25,702 nucleotides of DNA. Origin: JBBRXZ01 sp038232415 (GTDB lineage Bacteria; Patescibacteriota; Saccharimonadia; Saccharimonadales; UBA4665). The notes under the pieces were generated by a model. That model saw only the letters and a program-made list of their open reading frames with translations. It ran no database searches and was not told the DNA's origin. The position numbers and the translations under genes were made by a program. Positions 1 through 5,695 of this stretch are shown here, one piece after another (positions within the stretch are counted from its first letter, which is position 1; every line of letters starts with the position of its first letter). Location of the stretch: contig JBBSHY010000014.1 in the NCBI GenBank assembly GCA_038232415.1, positions 1 through 25,702 on the forward strand. Direction: 5' to 3'.

Positions 1-1
1 A

Positions 2-109
2 CCTGTTGCCAAGCCAATTGATAACCAAAAACCTGCAACTACAGCCGTTAAAACAGTACAACCCAGAGCTGCCGCAAAGCCCGCCGCTACTGCCAAGGAG
101 CCTAAATAA
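2..109 (+). CDS. C-terminal tail of an upstream gene, probably ribosomal protein L17
   Basis: Frame 2 is open from the window edge to a TAA that overlaps the rplM ATG (TAATG). The 35 visible residues are an Ala/Pro/Lys-rich tail of low complexity (for example AAAKPAATAKEPK). Such basic tails are common at the end of L17 (rplQ), which often lies just upstream of rplM-rpsI. The gene is cut by the window start, so its identity rests on context only. It is translationally coupled to rplM through the shared TAATG. Confidence 0.5.
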   Translation, partial: PVAKPIDNQKPATTAVKTVQPRAAAKPAATAKEPK

Positions 110-549
110 TGAAGACTTATAGCGCCAAACCCACTGATGTTTCACGCCAGTGGTACTTAGTAGATGCCAGCGAAGCGCCGCTTGGCCGTGTGGCAACTAA
201 AGTCGCTACATTATTAACCGGCAAGGCCAAACCGCAGTTCACCAAGCATATAGACTGCGGCGACTTCGTGGTTATCGTCAATGCTGCCAATATAGTGACC
301 TCCGGCAATAAACTTGAACAAAAAACCTACTACCGGCATAGCAGCTATCCCGGCGGCCTCAAGTCGGCCACTTTAGCCGAAAAACTAAGTAAAGATCCAA
401 CCTTTGCTATTATTAACGCTGTCAGGGGTATGCTGCCAGTTAACCGCCTCCGTGATGGCCGGCTGTTGCGCCTAAAAGTTTATCCCGGTACAGAACACCC
501 CCATGATCCCCAAAAACCAACTAATATCTCTGTAAAGGGCGGTAAATAA
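109..549 (+). CDS. rplM: 50S ribosomal protein L13
   Basis: This is a 146-residue L13, the usual bacterial length. L13 is a 23S rRNA-binding protein needed early in large-subunit assembly. Recognisable features are the N-terminal RQWYLVDASEAPLGRVATKV block, the central KHIDCGDFVVIVNA block, and the RGMLP and LKVYPGTEHPH motifs near the C-terminus. Its start overlaps the stop of the preceding gene and its TAA overlaps the rpsI ATG (TAATG), so the three are co-translated. The L13-S9 pair is one of the most conserved gene pairs in bacteria. Nothing is unusual in the coding sequence. Confidence 0.97.
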   Translation: MKTYSAKPTDVSRQWYLVDASEAPLGRVATKVATLLTGKAKPQFTKHIDCGDFVVIVNAANIVTSGNKLEQKTYYRHSSYPGGLKSATLAEKLSKDPTFAIINAVRGMLPVNRLRDGRLLRLKVYPGTEHPHDPQKPTNISVKGGK

Positions 550-947
550 TGGCTAAAGACAGCTACTTCTATGCTTTGGGCCGCCGTAAGAGCGCCACTG
601 CCCGCATTCGTCTGACAAGCGGTAAAGGCAATATCACCGTCAATGGCAAGTCAGCCGGCGAATACCTTTCAGACAGTAAGTATTTATTGGCTAAGCTGCA
701 ACAGCCTTTTGTGGTACTGGATAATGTCAACAAGTTTGACGTGAGTGTCGTCGTTTCCGGCGGCGGCCATGAAGGCCAGGTTGAGGCTATTCGTCTCGGC
801 ATTGCCAAGGCTCTGGTTACAGTTAACGAAGATTTTAAGGGCACACTGAAACGCGCTGAGCTTCTGGGCCGTGATTCCCGGGAAAGAGAACGCAAAAAAT
901 TCGGCCTCAAAGGCGCCCGCAAAAAACGCCAGTTCACCAAACGCTAA
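549..947 (+). CDS. rpsI: 30S ribosomal protein S9
   Basis: This is a 132-residue S9. It starts with YFYALGRRKSATARIRL, has the GGGHEGQVEAIRLGIAKAL block in the middle, and ends with the basic KKFGLKGARKKRQFTKR tail that reaches the P-site tRNA in the ribosome. The final Lys-Arg is conserved in the family. The ATG overlaps the rplM stop. No strong terminator follows; the aroG leader promoter begins only 19 bases after the stop, so some readthrough from the ribosomal operon into the leader is possible. Confidence 0.97.
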   Translation: MAKDSYFYALGRRKSATARIRLTSGKGNITVNGKSAGEYLSDSKYLLAKLQQPFVVLDNVNKFDVSVVVSGGGHEGQVEAIRLGIAKALVTVNEDFKGTLKRAELLGRDSRERERKKFGLKGARKKRQFTKR

Positions 948-965
948 CCCTGCTAATGCTATTAT

Positions 966-994
966 TTGACACCTATTGACACATGGTGTATATT
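966..994 (+). promoter_or_regulatory. Promoter of the DAHP synthase leader
   Basis: A perfect -35 hexamer TTGACA (966-971) is separated by exactly 17 bases from TATATT (989-994). The expected transcription start, about 7 bases further on, falls at 1000-1002, on the A of the leader-peptide ATG at 1002. The transcript would therefore be leaderless, which fits the absence of any Shine-Dalgarno sequence before that ATG. A second TTGACAC lies at 976-982, ten bases after the first, inside the spacer. Confidence 0.75.
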
Positions 995-1001
995 ATCCCT
1001 T

Positions 1002-1079
1002 ATGTCAAGACTTCAGAGCAGCAATCAATATTGGTTTACCGGCACATCTCGTGGCGGTCTGTTCTGTATGTACGCATAA
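1002..1079 (+). CDS. Aromatic leader peptide (Tyr-Trp-Phe) of the DAHP synthase attenuator
   Basis: This is a 25-codon ORF beginning at the predicted transcription start. Codons 10-12 (1029-1037) are TAT TGG TTT, that is Tyr-Trp-Phe in tandem inside NQYWFTG. A further Phe and Tyr occur near the end (LFCMYA). The ORF ends at TAA 1077-1079, upstream of a terminator hairpin and 71 bases before the DAHP synthase ATG. All three end products of the pathway are represented side by side. This is what is expected if ribosome stalling on uncharged Tyr-, Trp- or Phe-tRNA reports shortage of any aromatic amino acid. Known leader peptides (trpL, pheL) work this way. The application here is inferred from codons and RNA pairing; expression is not shown. 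Confidence 0.8.
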   Translation: MSRLQSSNQYWFTGTSRGGLFCMYA

Positions 1080-1127
1080 CCATAAACAATTCAAGCAAAG
1101 ACCATACCGCCGCCACAGGCGGTTTTT
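1038..1127 (+). promoter_or_regulatory. Ribosome-mediated transcription attenuator of aroG
   Basis: Three competing pairings can be drawn by hand. Stem 1:2 pairs 1038-1045 (ACCGGCAC) with 1051-1058 (GTGGCGGT), with one G-G mismatch and a 5-base loop. Stem 2:3 (antiterminator) pairs 1051-1058 with 1109-1116 (GCCGCCAC), seven Watson-Crick pairs plus one G-U. Stem 3:4 is the terminator at 1106-1127. A ribosome stalled on the Tyr/Trp/Phe codons (1029-1037) would cover segment 1 but leave segment 2 free, favouring 2:3 and readthrough. A ribosome that reaches the stop codon at 1077 lets 1:2 and 3:4 form, ending transcription. The geometry matches the enterobacterial trp attenuator. No folding energies were computed. 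Confidence 0.75.
1106..1127 (+). terminator. Intrinsic terminator (stem 3:4) of the attenuator
   Basis: ACCGCC (1106-1111) pairs with GGCGGT (1118-1123) around a 6-base loop. An alternative register, GCCGCC (1109-1114) with GGCGGT, leaves a 3-base loop. A run of five T (1123-1127) follows directly. It lies between the leader peptide stop and the aroG ribosome binding site, so it can only act as a conditional terminator. Confidence 0.75.
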
Positions 1128-1150
1128 AATATAATAAAGGAAAAATAATT

Positions 1151-2407
1151 ATGTCTCCAGCCATAGACTTGCCACCATCAGATCTTATACAGGAGTCTGA
1201 GCGAATCAAGAAAGAGCTATTGCGGGTCGAAGTCGAAGTCGCCCGTGCGGCTAGCGCAACCCGCCAGGTACATATGAGAGGCCTGCGTGAAAAGCTCGGA
1301 TACGATAAGGTAAAGACGGTTGATGCTGCTTATATGGTTGACTCCCGGATTATGAAAAAAACACCGGTCATTACGCCCGAAGCTCTAGCAGATATACTGC
1401 GGACTACAAAGAAATCGGCTGACACGACCGAGCAAAGCCGAAAGCATATTATTGATATACTGGCTAAAAAAGATGGTCGCCTGATCGTGATTGTCGGACC
1501 CTGTTCTATACATGATCCCAAATCAGCCTTGGAATACGCCGAAAAAGTCAAGCAATGGCGCGATAAATATGGCTCTGATCTCGAAATAATTATGCGCGCT
1601 TATATGGAAAAACCGCGCACCGAAAAGGACTGGAAGGGATTGGTTTATGATCCTCTTCTTGATGGATCTGAGGATATAAACCTGGGGCTGGTGTTAACGC
1701 GTTTACTATCGGGCCGGATTACTAATCTGGGTGTGCCGATCGCCATGGAGCGGTTAAACGCTCTGACGCCGCAATACCTGAACGGCCTGGTGGCCTATGA
1801 TGCCATTGGCGCCCGTAATACCACTGACCAGAAGTCCAGGGAGTACGCTTCAGGCACATCTTCGCCCGTTGGTTTCAAAAACACACCTGAAGGTAGTTTG
1901 TTGTCAGCCGTTCAGGCGGTAATGTCGGCTCAGTCTCAGCACGCTTTCTTAGGCATGAGCACCGATGGTGTGATCAGCCAGATCAATACCACCGGTAATG
2001 AAACCGGCCATGTTATTCTGCGTGGCGGCCAGAACGGACCAAATTACTCCGCCGAAAACGTGGCTCAACTTAAGCGGCTGCTTAATGAACATGGCTTGCA
2101 GGAATCCGTCATAATTGATGCATCGCACGGTAATAGCGGCAAGCAAGCGGATAAGCAGATAGAAGTGATCAAAGATGTCTCCGGACAGGTTGCGGGAGGC
2201 GAGACGGCTATCGCCGGTGTTATGATAGAGAGCAATTTGGTAGCGGGTGCCCAGAAGCAGAAAAAAGGCGACGGTACATTTAAGCCGGCCGGCGAATTGG
2301 TTTACGGACAGAGCATAACCGACGAATGCGCGGGATTGGCCGCAACGGATGATATGCTTGCTACGTTGGCCGAAGCAGCCGCAAAGCGACGAAACACTTA
2401 TAATTGA
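1151..2407 (+). CDS. aroG: DAHP synthase, type I (first step of the shikimate pathway)
   Basis: This enzyme condenses phosphoenolpyruvate and erythrose-4-phosphate to DAHP. The 418 residues contain the class I alpha core: GPCSIHD (residues 116-122, with the metal-ligand Cys118), YMEKPRT, a TPQY segment, SPVGFKN, ILRGGQNGPNY, DASHGNSGKQ, GVMIESNL and SITDECAG. These carry the metal ligands and phosphate-binding residues of the E. coli enzymes. The protein is about 65 residues longer than E. coli AroG. The extra part is an N-terminal charged helix-rich segment (roughly residues 8-50) with no clear homology. An AAAGGA ribosome binding site lies 9 bases upstream of the ATG. The symbol aroG is used loosely: aroF, aroG and aroH cannot be separated here. 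It is the only DAHP synthase in the window and sits behind a Tyr-Trp-Phe attenuator. Confidence 0.95.
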   Translation: MSPAIDLPPSDLIQESERIKKELLRVEVEVARAASATRQVHMRGLREKLGYDKVKTVDAAYMVDSRIMKKTPVITPEALADILRTTKKSADTTEQSRKHIIDILAKKDGRLIVIVGPCSIHDPKSALEYAEKVKQWRDKYGSDLEIIMRAYMEKPRTEKDWKGLVYDPLLDGSEDINLGLVLTRLLSGRITNLGVPIAMERLNALTPQYLNGLVAYDAIGARNTTDQKSREYASGTSSPVGFKNTPEGSLLSAVQAVMSAQSQHAFLGMSTDGVISQINTTGNETGHVILRGGQNGPNYSAENVAQLKRLLNEHGLQESVIIDASHGNSGKQADKQIEVIKDVSGQVAGGETAIAGVMIESNLVAGAQKQKKGDGTFKPAGELVYGQSITDECAGLAATDDMLATLAEAAAKRRNTYN

Positions 2408-2423
2408 ATGTAGGCCCCGATGA

Positions 2424-2443
2424 ACTTACAGCTGAGAGTAAGT
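2424..2443 (+). terminator. Weak hairpin after aroG
   Basis: ACTTAC (2424-2429) can pair with GTAAGT (2438-2443) around 8 bases, followed by TAGTGTTTAATT. The stem is A/T-rich and the T run is interrupted, so it would be a poor terminator. It is the only candidate between aroG and the next gene. Confidence 0.25.
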
Positions 2444-2579
2444 AGTGTTTAATTGTAATAACTTTCTTCGCAAAAAGTAATTTTATAAAAAAATTGAATT
2501 TTTAAAATACTTATGTTAAATCTAATATAGATAAGCTGAGAGTGGCTAGAACAAATAACCCAAAGTGCAAAATAATAAT

Positions 2580-2639
2580 ATGAAGTTATTTAAGAAGACA
2601 GGATTTATTCCGTTAGTCCTCGCTCTTTTATTTACTTAA
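2580..2639 (+). CDS. Possible 19-residue hydrophobic peptide
   Basis: ATG-to-TAA ORF encoding MKLFKKTGFIPLVLALLFT. It has a basic N-terminus followed by a hydrophobic stretch, like a truncated signal peptide or a one-segment membrane peptide. It ends 18 bases before the ATG of the surface protein. No Shine-Dalgarno sequence precedes it. The 2408-2657 interval is otherwise A/T-rich and contains no other ORF I can support. It may be a small leader-type gene or chance; the composition is the only evidence. Confidence 0.3.
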   Translation: MKLFKKTGFIPLVLALLFT

Positions 2640-2657
2640 GTCGAAAGGAACATAAAA

Positions 2658-4199
2658 ATGACAAGTTTACAAGAACAAACACAGGAAACTTTCAATCTAA
2701 TTAATATTTTAAAACTTCCAGGGATGCCTCGATGGCTGGCAGCGGTGATTTACGGTGTTTTATTAGCGGCAGCCTACTGTTTGATTTCGTCCCCAGCGGC
2801 CCATGCTTTCGTGACACTAAGCGGTGGCGATGGCTTTATACCGATTGTTTATCAGGACCGAATTTTTAACATTTATCATCATCAAAGCCTTAATGGTGAT
2901 CCAGTTAACCCGACCGTCGATATCAACTGCGTTGTACGAGCCACAGGCGCGGAGTGTCCTAATTACCCGCGGTATTTCTCGTCGACTGTCGGTTCTTCCG
3001 GTAAAGTAGGTTTGGGCACGCCGGGCACAGCCGATATTTACACGGCCTATTATCCTCATGCGGTTATCGAAGGCTCCCGGCTCTTCTACGCCGCCCAACG
3101 AGCGGCGGACAACGGCATTGGTTGCTTCGATCTTGACCTGGCGGTTAATTGTGGTTACACCCAGCTTGGCACCCTGGCCTGGAGCAGCGACACTGGCAAG
3201 CCTGCTCGAATTGATGGCGTCGAGCGCGTCGGCAATAAACTTTATAGTGCTGGAGCTGACCTTAAAATGTATTGCCTGGACATTTCCAACCCAGCGTCTC
3301 CGGTGGCGTGCACCAGTCAGCCGTACGCGGTTAACACAGGCATTACCGGACAAATGCCCTCCTTTAACAACGGAACGGGCTTAACCGTTCTTCGCGAAGT
3401 AATCGGCGGTCGTATTTATATAAACTTTAATTACAATAACCACTCTCCGGCGGCCAATGCTCGCATAACCTGCTTTGACCCCCTGACTAATGCCCGTTGC
3501 GCCGGCTGGAGTAGTTTGGAAGTTACCGGCACATCGTCTTCGCCGTCACGTTCGCTATTTGAATTTCCAAACACCAGCGGCTTGACGACGGCCATATGTG
3601 CCGTCCAGTTGTTGCAAAATCCTGTCCAGTGCTGGGATCTAACCACCCTGTTATCAGTCAGCCCGCCGCCTAATCTTTTCACCGGTGTGACTTCATCCAA
3701 CTCCTCAACCTGGATTTGGGACGAGCTGAGAGTCAATAATCGTACCTACTTCGCCCTCTCCGCCGGCGGCAGTGGCACGATTGGCATGGCGGTTTGTTAT
3801 GATTTTACGGCCCAGGCCCGCTGCGCCGGATTTGGCAGCGGTGGCGTCAAAAAATGGGACGGTAGCGATGGCGACACGGCCGTTAACGGCGGCGATACCG
3901 AAGACTACGGCTATGCTATTTCCCAAACTTGTATATATGGTTTAGGTAATGCTGGCGTACTTTGGAGTTTTGATATGGCGACCGGCGCGGTGTCGAGCGG
4001 ATTTTCGTGCGCTTTGGCGCCAATAGCAGTAGCAGCCATAGCTGGCGTACCTGGCGCGACAATTACACCTGGATTGCCGAACGCCGGGGATAGTCCACGA
4101 GAGAAAAGTCTGGGATGGCGGGGTGTGTCGGCAACTATCATAATGGCCTCCTCGGTTAATTACCTGATACGAAAAAAACATAAGCTTTCCAATGGTTGA
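2658..4199 (+). CDS. Sortase-anchored surface protein with Cys-paired propeller-like repeats
   Basis: The product has 513 residues. An N-terminal hydrophobic segment (about 26-45) ends in AHA (48-50), a plausible signal peptidase site. The C-terminus is a sorting signal: LPNAG (473-477), a hydrophobic stretch (about 490-504) and a basic RKKHK tail. Between them, short motifs recur, each with a Cys before an Asp-containing turn and usually a second Cys about 6-11 residues later: GCFDLDLAVNCGY, YCLDISNPASPVACTS, TCFDPLTNARCAGW, VCYDFTAQARCAGF. This spacing suggests a repeated beta fold, perhaps a propeller, whose blades are pinned by disulfides outside the cell. A good ribosome binding site (AAAGGA, 7 bases upstream) fixes the start. 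The sortase gene follows directly. Function is unknown; a role in surface contact with a host cell is possible but unsupported. Confidence 0.8.
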   Translation: MTSLQEQTQETFNLINILKLPGMPRWLAAVIYGVLLAAAYCLISSPAAHAFVTLSGGDGFIPIVYQDRIFNIYHHQSLNGDPVNPTVDINCVVRATGAECPNYPRYFSSTVGSSGKVGLGTPGTADIYTAYYPHAVIEGSRLFYAAQRAADNGIGCFDLDLAVNCGYTQLGTLAWSSDTGKPARIDGVERVGNKLYSAGADLKMYCLDISNPASPVACTSQPYAVNTGITGQMPSFNNGTGLTVLREVIGGRIYINFNYNNHSPAANARITCFDPLTNARCAGWSSLEVTGTSSSPSRSLFEFPNTSGLTTAICAVQLLQNPVQCWDLTTLLSVSPPPNLFTGVTSSNSSTWIWDELRVNNRTYFALSAGGSGTIGMAVCYDFTAQARCAGFGSGGVKKWDGSDGDTAVNGGDTEDYGYAISQTCIYGLGNAGVLWSFDMATGAVSSGFSCALAPIAVAAIAGVPGATITPGLPNAGDSPREKSLGWRGVSATIIMASSVNYLIRKKHKLSNG

Positions 4200-4253
4200 T
4201 TAGCAATTAAATATAAGCATGGCCACCAATATAATAAGAGTCATAACCTGGCT

Positions 4254-4856
4254 TTGCCTATAGTTACCCTTTGCAGTACGGCCGCTCTGTTATTTTTGGC
4301 TTACTCTGCCTTTGGCCATAGCCAAAAACCAGTCGCCCAACAAAAAACAAAGGGCGCCAATATACTTAATAAGAAGGCCGCCTCCTTAAGTTCATTTTCC
4401 CAGGAATCCACCGGTGGTTTACCCGCTCGCCTCAAGATCCCCAAGATTAAAGTTGATACTAAAGTAGCTTACATGGGCCTAACCAAAACAGGTGATATGG
4501 CTGTGCCCTCAAACGTTCAAGACGCCGGCTGGTATAAATATGGAGCGCATCCGGGGAATAATGGCAGCGCTGTTATTGCCGGACACCTGGACGGATTAAA
4601 AGGCGAAGCTGGCGTATTTGTGGACCTTAATAAACTCCGTAAAGGCGATAGCTTAATGGTCGTTGACAATAAAGGCCAGGCCACGTTCTTCACGGTGAAA
4701 GAGACCAGGATCTACGGCCAAACAGAGCAGCCTGGCGAGGTGTTTAACCGTCGTGATGGAACACATCTGAACCTCATTACGTGCACTGGTGCCTGGAATA
4801 AAACGCAACACCGTTTCGCGAAACGCCTGGTTGTATTTACCGATAAGTCTAACTAG
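4254..4856 (+). CDS. Sortase (cysteine transpeptidase)
   Basis: Sortases cleave LPxTG-type signals and attach surface proteins to the wall; the likely substrate is the LPNAG protein just upstream. The 200 residues have an N-terminal membrane anchor (about 3-20), a linker, and a sortase barrel from about residue 57. Catalytic residues are visible: His111 in IAGHLDG, Cys177 in LITCTGAWN and Arg191 in RFAKRLVV. The motif style resembles class D/E/F sortases more than class A or B, but I cannot assign a class. The start is uncertain. The only start codon in frame before the anchor is TTG 4254, with no Shine-Dalgarno sequence. An ATG at 4219 opens a different frame that would supply a typical N-terminus (see findings). 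Confidence 0.9.
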   Translation: MPIVTLCSTAALLFLAYSAFGHSQKPVAQQKTKGANILNKKAASLSSFSQESTGGLPARLKIPKIKVDTKVAYMGLTKTGDMAVPSNVQDAGWYKYGAHPGNNGSAVIAGHLDGLKGEAGVFVDLNKLRKGDSLMVVDNKGQATFFTVKETRIYGQTEQPGEVFNRRDGTHLNLITCTGAWNKTQHRFAKRLVVFTDKSN

Positions 4857-4866
4857 TATGATATGC

Positions 4867-4933
4867 AGAGGCCTCTACCAGACTACATATTTTAGAACCT
4901 TGCAATAATCTGGTAATGGGTTTTATCTGGTAG
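4867..4933. repeat. Inverted and direct repeats after the sortase gene
   Basis: CTACCAGA (4875-4882) is the exact inverse of TCTGGTAG (4926-4933). A second copy, TCTGGTA, lies at 4909-4915, so the left arm could pair with either. ATCTGGTA thus occurs twice in direct orientation at 4908 and 4925. A 10-base palindrome AGAGGCCTCT (4867-4876) overlaps the left arm. The stretch may be a terminator or switch between the sortase and the next gene. No T run follows. Confidence 0.35.
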
Positions 4934-4982
4934 TTAGTTTCGCAGGCTAATAGACTTTAATTTGGAGGATGTTAAGTACCCT

Positions 4983-5378
4983 ATGAGACCCCGCAGCAAC
5001 TTTAGGCTAATTTCCGTTCTGATAATTATCATACTTTTAGGTGTTTTAGTTTTTGCCGTGGTTAAGTCTTCCCGCGACATTCCACCTAAACGGCCTGCCG
5101 TTGCCCAGCAATCTGTAAAACAGAAACCGAAAGCCGCAAAAACAACGTCCAACCCAAAAGTTACTGCCGCGCCATACACTTCAAAAGGTAAAAGCACTCC
5201 GGCGCCAACCGGCCAATAGCCAGCAGCTAAGCAGCCCGCCACATCAAAGACTCCAAAATTATCGAACTCCGGCCCGGGCGCTATATTTATTATCTTTATG
5301 ATTGCTGTTGTAGCTGGTTCTGCCGTAGCCTATATTTTCCAAATTGCCACATCCAATTCAAATAAATATATAGACTAA
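4983..5378 (+). pseudogene. Two-pass membrane protein split by an in-frame TAG
   Basis: From ATG 4983 the frame encodes a basic N-terminus, a hydrophobic helix (LISVLIIIILLGVLVFAVV) and a Lys/Pro/Ala/Thr-rich linker, then hits TAG at 5217-5219. After TAG the same frame stays open for 52 more codons. It continues the same style of linker (PAAKQPATSKTPK) and then a second hydrophobic helix (IFIIFMIAVVAGSAVAYIF) before TAA 5376-5378. The continuity suggests one gene of about 132 codons broken by a nonsense change, read through, or mis-sequenced. The upstream product alone would be a 78-residue membrane-anchored peptide. GGAGG at 4964-4968 is 14 bases from ATG 4983; TTG 4962 is an alternative start. 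Function is unknown. Confidence 0.55.
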
Positions 5379-5398
5379 AACTAAGTCGGAGCTTAAGC

Positions 5399-5427
5399 TT
5401 GACGGCAATATACTAGTATGCTAGTAT
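5399..5427 (+). promoter_or_regulatory. Promoter of the trpR-trp operon
   Basis: TTGACG (5399-5404) and TAGTAT (5422-5427) are 17 bases apart. TATAAG at 5425-5430 is an alternative -10. The expected start, at about 5434, lies only a few bases before the trpR ATG at 5438, which has no Shine-Dalgarno sequence. The operator overlaps the spacer and the -10. Confidence 0.6.
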
Positions 5428-5428
5428 A
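5409..5428 (+). promoter_or_regulatory. TrpR operator
   Basis: TATACTAGTATGCTAGTATA is a 20-base palindrome with a single mismatched pair (5417/5420). Its core, ACTAG-N4-CTAGT, has the same half-sites and spacing as the E. coli trp operator core ACTAGTTAACTAGT. It covers the -10 and most of the spacer of the trpR promoter. A TrpR-like repressor is the first gene downstream. Binding in the presence of tryptophan would block RNA polymerase, giving autoregulation of the whole trp operon. Confidence 0.8.
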
Positions 5429-5437
5429 AGTAGAATT

Positions 5438-5695
5438 ATGTCTGGTTTTAACAGCATCATTGATCTTATTTACACGACTCGAGACAAAGCGTTGCTCGAG
5501 AACCTGCTTATTGGATTGACTTCGTCTAACGAACGCGGAGAGTTTGTACAGCGCGTGGAAATCATTAAACGGCTTATAGATGGCCAGCCGCAACACAAAA
5601 TTGCCGCCGACCTTGGGGTGGGGGTAGCCACTGTGACCCGCGGGTCCAAAGAGCTAGCCCTTGGTAGATTTAAAGTTTTGAGAGAAAAAAGATGA
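5438..5695 (+). CDS. trpR: Trp repressor (TrpR family)
   Basis: TrpR is a helical dimer that binds its operator when loaded with L-tryptophan. The 85-residue product matches the TrpR core. RVEIIKRLIDGQ corresponds to the segment with the tryptophan-contacting Arg54 of E. coli (here Arg39). The helix-turn-helix spans about 51-73 and ends in GVATVTRGSKEL; Arg68 corresponds to Arg84, and E. coli has GIATITRGSNSL. LTSSNER aligns with the LTPDER region carrying Thr44. It is shorter than the 108-residue E. coli protein at both ends. It is the first gene of the operon, and its TGA overlaps the trpC ATG (ATGA). A YerC/YecD-type relative is the alternative, but the TRGS motif and the operator upstream favour TrpR. 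Confidence 0.88.
   Translation: MSGFNSIIDLIYTTRDKALLENLLIGLTSSNERGEFVQRVEIIKRLIDGQPQHKIAADLGVGVATVTRGSKELALGRFKVLREKR

Noticed and set aside
1080..1150. T-box riboswitch in front of aroG.
   Set aside because: I see no T-box consensus (AGGGUGGNACCGCG-type) or specifier stem. The leader ORF and three-stem logic explain the terminator better.
2817..3353. Minus-strand ORF of 178 codons antisense to the surface protein.
   Set aside because: It is a shadow of the well-supported plus-strand gene. It shows no recognisable motif or ribosome binding site.
4852..4860. ACTAGTATG after the sortase stop, identical to the left half and centre of the TrpR operator.
   Set aside because: The right half is ATATG instead of CTAGT, and no promoter or trp-related gene follows closely. 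It is probably chance.
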